Position numbers and translations under genes: made by a program | Notes under the pieces: generated by a model | Seen by the model: the letters and a program-made list of their open reading frames with translations, nothing else | Database searches by the model: none | What the model was told of the DNA's origin: nothing | NCBI GenBank assembly: GCA_016209245.1 | Contig: JACQWN010000234.1 | Coordinates: 1-8,497, forward strand | Length of the DNA: 8,497 bases | Reading direction: 5' to 3' | Source: Bacteroidia bacterium | Lineage (GTDB): Bacteria; Bacteroidota; Bacteroidia; Bacteroidales; BM523 | Shown: in pieces, positions 5,601-8,497 of the stretch | Layout of the letters: every line of letters starts with the position of its first letter | Position numbering within the stretch: position 1 is the stretch's first letter

Positions 5601-6903
5601 TTGCTGTCTGTGAGCAAGGATCCTGAATTGTAACAAAGTAAGTAGTAGTTGTATTTGGTGTTACAGTAATAGAATTTGTTGTAGCTGCGGTAGACCATAG
5701 ATAACTAATATCGCCCGGGTTGAAAGCGGGATTGACGGTAGTAGAAATAGTAGCCGATTGACTAAGACAAATCAAAGTATCGCCGCCGATTGCAGCTTGT
5801 AAATCAAAATTATCGAAAATAAAAATTGTATCAACGATAGTAGTAGTTTGATTACAAGGACAACCGTTAATCAAGCTGATTATTAAATATTCGGTTCCTT
5901 CAGCTATGCCGTCGGATATTGCAGTATAAGGAATAGTATCAGACATAATACCAGGCGGAAGCCAGAATTGAGTCGGCAGAATTGTATCAAGATCTGTATT
6001 TACATTAACTGTTCCGGAAATTGAAATTAAGACTTCAGCCGAATCAGCTAAAGTAGTAGTATCAACCCTTGAGTAAACAAAATAGTTCTGACAGCCCTCA
6101 TAAACCTGGTCATCAACTCCTGTAGCGCTATGATGATTCATAGTAATATCGCCGCCTGAAGTAAATGAGCTGCCTTGAAAAAACACAAAAGTATTAAGAA
6201 CGCCGTCGCCGGCATCACAGACGACAAACTTTATATGATATGTTTCACAAGGTGTTAATCCAGCCATAACCGCTTCTATAGGCAGCGTCATACCTTGAAC
6301 CCAAAGTTGTTCCGATGGGACAACATCGGTATAATACGTATTACAGCCAACGCAGCATGAAGGGTCGTTATTTATAGTAGAAATAGTAATAGGAGTGGAG
6401 GTACCGGGTACTAAAGCTACATTAATTGCATTATCGGAATAAGGTCCGCTTATTCCGGGTCCGCTGACAAAAAAGGCGAAGACATCATTATAAGCGGTAC
6501 ATTCGTAAGCATCATATTCCTCGGATGCGAAGACGAATTTGAAGATTGTAGTATCGGAGCTGGGAACAAAATCGAATTCAATAACATTCATATCATAAAT
6601 CGAGGTTGAACCGCCATTTGAAGCAGATATACTTGACATGTCATTATAAATTCCGGGTTCGGTAATACAGTCATAGTCTATATTATCACCTTCGTCAACA
6701 CCGCTGATTGCATCAACGGGCCCGGAACCCATGATAATACCTGTTTCAAAGCCGGAGATCTGTCCGGTAGTGAAATAACCGACAGCGGTATTATCGCCGC
6801 AATATGTAACATTAGATGCTTCGAGACAACCTGTAACAAGCACATTTTCGATAATTTCTTCGGGAGTATAGAGATTTGTATCAATTATAAATTGCCATTC
6901 CAC
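2626..6903 (-). CDS. Secreted adhesin-like protein, C-terminal piece: choice-of-anchor L, PKD, SprB repeats, T9SS type B sorting domain
   Basis: The 1425-residue frame starts at a GTG and has no signal peptide, so this start is probably an artefact of a broken gene. Domains in order are: choice-of-anchor L (about 8-245, with FKFVFASEEYDAY at 121-133); a Calx-beta-like region (about 265-365); an Ig-like region (366-443); two PKD-like domains sharing GSGQGP (445-528, 530-612); five SprB-type repeats (about 620-680, 690-760, 772-840, 849-915, 925-995) with the C.G...G.......GG..PY.Y.W....AG.Y..T.TD...C pattern; two Ig-like regions (1003-1073, 1078-1153); two PKD domains (1155-1238 with WDFGDPGG, 1240-1320 with WIFGDGSD); and a gliding-motility-associated CTD (about 1325-1425, FAPTAFSPDEDGTNDLF and YDRWGE). 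The CTD directs type IX secretion and surface attachment. The role is probably surface adhesion or motility. The N-terminus, including the signal peptide, lies in the overlapping upstream frame (6881-8320). Confidence 0.88.
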   Translation of the reverse strand: MEWQFIIDTNLYTPEEIIENVLVTGCLEASNVTYCGDNTAVGYFTTGQISGFETGIIMGSGPVDAISGVDEGDNIDYDCITEPGIYNDMSSISASNGGSTSIYDMNVIEFDFVPSSDTTIFKFVFASEEYDAYECTAYNDVFAFFVSGPGISGPYSDNAINVALVPGTSTPITISTINNDPSCCVGCNTYYTDVVPSEQLWVQGMTLPIEAVMAGLTPCETYHIKFVVCDAGDGVLNTFVFFQGSSFTSGGDITMNHHSATGVDDQVYEGCQNYFVYSRVDTTTLADSAEVLISISGTVNVNTDLDTILPTQFWLPPGIMSDTIPYTAISDGIAEGTEYLIISLINGCPCNQTTTIVDTIFIFDNFDLQAAIGGDTLICLSQSATISTTVNPAFNPGDISYLWSTAATTNSITVTPNTTTTYFVTIQDPCSQTAILSHTVTVIPTVVAAFTVIPDSVCTNENTTITFTGTAGPSAIYTWNFDGGTVASGSGQGPYQVYWTTAGQPTITLNMNDNGCMGYGEEDITVSQIPTSPFTVVPTIICSGDTLTINYNGNASPAAFYLWDFDGGAVISGSGQGPIQVNWTLPGNHDITLEVKENGCTSLETVITVFNPAPLNIVPSTSNIDCPGNAGQASFDVSGGVSPYIYNWSPNPPPLQMGDYTVTITDQLGCYDTYSFSITSPNPFVYVPAFTNLNCYNDNSGSITTSLTGGSEPYTYKWSHDNLNQFTQDSAVTGLSAGTYYLTITDDSLCTVKDTFYISQPALLVTSITSSTNISCFGDNNGSATAVASGGTAQYTFQWNDPLNQATPQAVNLPAGNYSVTTTDAHSCTATASVTLTQPTLFTSTITGTDVSCYGGSDGTITVSPTGGTTPYFHEWSPQQPNNFNIDGLSAGVYWVTISDAHSCTTLNNYIINEPDSITYIMTSTPVTCFGYNNGTAVITITGGGTPNFTFSWSNGQMFNHPFLSKILAAAGTYTITITDAAGCTLSTSVQITQPAKVMVTVPPTQYMCTNGSKSIYASATGGHPGYTYTWSTNQTTSMITVAPAHTTLYNVFATDILNCTSELAYVKVVVYPPLSFDVTVSSDTICPGEDVTFAAHTVGGESPYIYTLSPGITVPPTFIMHPIATTTYSLTVSDVCETPDETDEVTIYVMVEPSNDFYPSITSGCTPLTVQFNETNDMDNRTFDWDFGDPGGLNHDTQQNPFHIYQNPGDYSVSLTTTSEFGCISLNVMNNLIHVYPSPDAWFTNTPDVADILDPTIHFTNQSTLAYVSNWIFGDGSDTVTAVNPVHQFRAPGEYYPKLIVETEHQCKDSVIGTLIIINDKYTFFAPTAFSPDEDGTNDLFSPKIHGLQQGSYHLYIYDRWGEIIFDTDRYDVDPESGRINYGWDGKAKAGRKAVKPGVYTWFLIYKDLSDIEHVESGSVTVIR
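6881..6903 (-). other. Frame break joining the two halves of the adhesin gene
   Basis: The 479- and 1425-residue frames overlap by 23 bp, and the second is +1 relative to the first. The upstream frame ends in mid-repeat at GGMAIYN; the downstream frame enters the choice-of-anchor L domain within a few residues. About 65 repeat residues expected by comparison with copies 1 and 2 are absent. A deletion with loss of frame, or a mis-join in assembly, explains this better than a one-base slip. Confidence 0.7.
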
Positions 6904-8320
6904 CTTGGGTTACATCAATTGGGCCTGTTTGCACTTGTAAACGGCCTGAATTTGGAACGGTAGCTGTAAACCAAAGGTCGCCTAAAAGGACATTCCATTC
7001 GCACGAAGGTAACGGGACAGATGATAATTCACCATATTGATTGCTATAGGTAGTAAAAACGCATGATGGGCCGACAGTGAGATTTATTGCATTGCAGGGG
7101 TCAGTATTTGCAGGTGGCGGTGGAGTTTCAAAAGCGCAAATATTAAAATCGCCGGGGTTATCGTTATTGACTTCCCACACCCGAATCCATACTGTCTGAC
7201 CAGCTAAGCCGTCAATTGTCTGGATTTCAATACTTGGCATGGGATTGTTCCATGCTGAAGTGATACAGTGTAATTCAGTAAGATTACTGCAATCAGGTCC
7301 GTAGTAAACAGCTATTTCCCCTTCGGTCATGGCTAAAGCGGCAATATCAACAGTCAGTCGTCCTGAGGCAGGTACTACTGCGGTAAACCACACATCGCCT
7401 CCCATATAGCTCCATGAGCAAGATGGATTTGCAACAGCCGATGGAGTTGCCTGATATGTAGTATATGTTGAATATGTGCAAGTGGCATTAACAGTCAATG
7501 GCTGAGCTGTGCAAGGGTCATCATTAGCAGGAGGAGGCGGAGTTTCATACGCACATATATTAAAAATACCAGGGTTATCATTATTAGGTTCCCATATACG
7601 AATCCATACTGTTTGACCTGCTAATCCATCGCTTGTATAAACGAAAATTTCAGGTATGGGGTCAATCCATGAAGTTGCGACACAATGTAATTCGGTCAGG
7701 GTGTTGCAATTAGGACCGAAATAGATTGCTAATTCACCTTCGAGCATCCCCAATGCAGCAATGTCCACTGTCAAACGTCCTGAAGCAGGAACAATTGCTG
7801 AAAACCAAACATCACCACCCATATAGCTCCATGAACACGATGGATTTGGAACAGGGGAACCGGTTGCCCATTGTGTAGTATAGGCAATATAATTACATGT
7901 AGCGCCAACAGTGAGGGGCTGAGCCGTGCAAGGGTCATCGTAGGTAGGCGGAGGAGGCGGTGGTCCGCAGTCGGCCGCAAAAGTTCCGCCTGTAGGTACC
8001 GTATTATTCATACCATCGGCAAAATTCGGAAGCCCAAGGTTATTAATAATAGTATAGTTACATTCCGATTCCCAAAGACCGGAGCCATAAAATATTGTAG
8101 TAATGATATCGCCGTCGTTGGCGGTAAAGGTAAATGTAGCAGGACCTAGTCCGGTTGAAAGTGTAATATTTGTTAAAACATTTACTCCATTAACCTGAAC
8201 GGTCAATGTGCTTCCATTCCATCCATCGCCAAAGCTATCGTATAACGATAATGTAAAAGTGCAGGTGTAGCTCTTTATTGCATATAGCAAAAATAAAGCT
8301 GAAATCATTATGTATCGCAT
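6881..8320 (-). CDS. Secreted adhesin-like protein, N-terminal piece with signal peptide and 139-aa repeats
   Basis: The 479-residue product begins with a hydrophobic signal peptide (about residues 1-19, MISALFLLYAI core). A domain then opens with LYDSFGDGWNGSTLTV (26-41), a motif common in Bacteroidota extracellular proteins. After a proline stretch (120-125) come two complete 139-residue repeats (128-266 and 267-405, about 75% identical by eye) and a third that breaks off after 74 residues (406-479). Repeat landmarks are DPCTAQPLTV, SCSWSYMGGDVWF, VPASGRLTVDIAAL and VWIR.WE.NNDNPG.FNICA. These resemble beta-sandwich modules of surface proteins. There is no C-terminal sorting domain, so this piece alone would reach the periplasm but not be sorted. 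The frame ends in TGA (6881-6883) just where the choice-of-anchor L domain begins in another frame. ATG 8320 was chosen because it precedes the signal peptide; codon 5 is an alternative ATG. Confidence 0.88.
   Translation of the reverse strand: MRYIMISALFLLYAIKSYTCTFTLSLYDSFGDGWNGSTLTVQVNGVNVLTNITLSTGLGPATFTFTANDGDIITTIFYGSGLWESECNYTIINNLGLPNFADGMNNTVPTGGTFAADCGPPPPPPTYDDPCTAQPLTVGATCNYIAYTTQWATGSPVPNPSCSWSYMGGDVWFSAIVPASGRLTVDIAALGMLEGELAIYFGPNCNTLTELHCVATSWIDPIPEIFVYTSDGLAGQTVWIRIWEPNNDNPGIFNICAYETPPPPANDDPCTAQPLTVNATCTYSTYTTYQATPSAVANPSCSWSYMGGDVWFTAVVPASGRLTVDIAALAMTEGEIAVYYGPDCSNLTELHCITSAWNNPMPSIEIQTIDGLAGQTVWIRVWEVNNDNPGDFNICAFETPPPPANTDPCNAINLTVGPSCVFTTYSNQYGELSSVPLPSCEWNVLLGDLWFTATVPNSGRLQVQTGPIDVTQGGMAIYN
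6884..7939 (-). repeat. 417-bp in-frame tandem repeat coding for 139-aa modules (2.5 copies)
   Basis: Copies run 7939-7523, 7522-7106 and 7105-6884 (partial). Copies 1 and 2 have identical length and align without gaps (104 of 139 residues identical by my count). Copy 3 is more diverged but also aligns without gaps up to its break. The PPPP(P) linkers before each unit mark the boundaries. Confidence 0.85.
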
Positions 8321-8370
8321 AATTTTTTATTTTTTTTTGTTAATAACTAATTTTTATAATTTTTTATATT

Positions 8371-8497
8371 TTACTTCAGTTCCACTAACCAGTAACTGTT
8401 CACCTCGTTATTTATATCCATTTTGAGGATATACGTCCCTGCCGCATAGCCCAACTGCTTTGCGCTGAACTCGTACTCGTAAGAACCTTCTGCCTGA
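8371..8497 (-). CDS. C-terminal tail of a probable secreted protein (partial, FlgD-like/T9SS sorting type)
   Basis: The frame enters from the right edge and gives 41 residues before TAA at 8371-8373. The visible part includes GSYEYEFSAKQLGYAAGTYI and then MDINNEV, ending NSYWLVELK. The pattern of a GxYxYxF strand, an L..AAGTY turn, and a final strand closing on a short basic tail is typical of FlgD-like Ig domains and T9SS type A C-terminal sorting domains. The rest of the protein is outside the window, so its main function is unknown. It stops 50 bp before the adhesin start on the same strand with no hairpin between, so the two may be co-transcribed. Confidence 0.6.
   Translation of the reverse strand, partial: QAEGSYEYEFSAKQLGYAAGTYILKMDINNEVNSYWLVELK

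Noticed and set aside
6881..6903. Programmed ribosomal frameshift fusing the adhesin halves
   Set aside because: No slippery run or known +1 signal is present in the 23-bp overlap. The loss of about 65 repeat residues at the same point also points to a deletion or assembly fault.

Overview
The window looks like an accessory region of a Bacteroidota chromosome (AT-rich, Flavobacteriia/Bacteroidia-like). The main evidence is a giant secreted protein on the minus strand made of a choice-of-anchor L domain, PKD-like domains, SprB-type repeats and a gliding-motility/T9SS type B C-terminal sorting domain. This architecture is characteristic of type IX secretion bacteria. All recognisable genes lie on the minus strand, so they read from high to low coordinates.

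Region 1 (8497 to 8371) is the last 41 codons of a gene that enters from the right, with a tail resembling FlgD-like or T9SS sorting domains. Region 2 (8320 to 2626) is the secreted adhesin-like protein, now in two out-of-frame pieces. The upstream piece (479 aa) has the signal peptide, a glycine/aspartate-rich N-domain and 2.5 copies of a 139-residue repeat. The downstream piece (1425 aa) has the choice-of-anchor L domain, the Ig/PKD/SprB array and the C-terminal secretion signal. Only the first can be exported and only the second can be sorted, so they most likely come from one gene of about 1,900 codons broken by a deletion or frameshift near 6881-6903, or by an assembly error there.

Region 3 (2625 to 2346) is a 280-bp non-coding gap with two strong hairpins and a possible Bacteroidota-type promoter. 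Region 4 (2345 to 1) is the most interesting part. A two-domain protein with a TIR-like N-terminus is followed in the same direction by a STAND-type P-loop NTPase (nSTAND1-like), which runs off the left edge. This pairing resembles bacterial conflict or defence signalling modules. Between the two genes sits an IS200/IS605-like single-strand transposase of the RAYT type. It is framed by nested palindromes: an inner pair close to the gene and an outer pair that forms perfect 27-bp inverted repeats. A three-unit 15-bp tandem array lies at its left end. Removing the element would leave the two genes about 60 bp apart, as expected for an operon.

The NTPase gene carries an in-frame TGA (61-63). Homologous sequence continues in the same frame to the window edge without loss of spacing, so the gene looks nonsense-mutated, or the base is wrong. 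No rRNA, tRNA or CRISPR array was seen.
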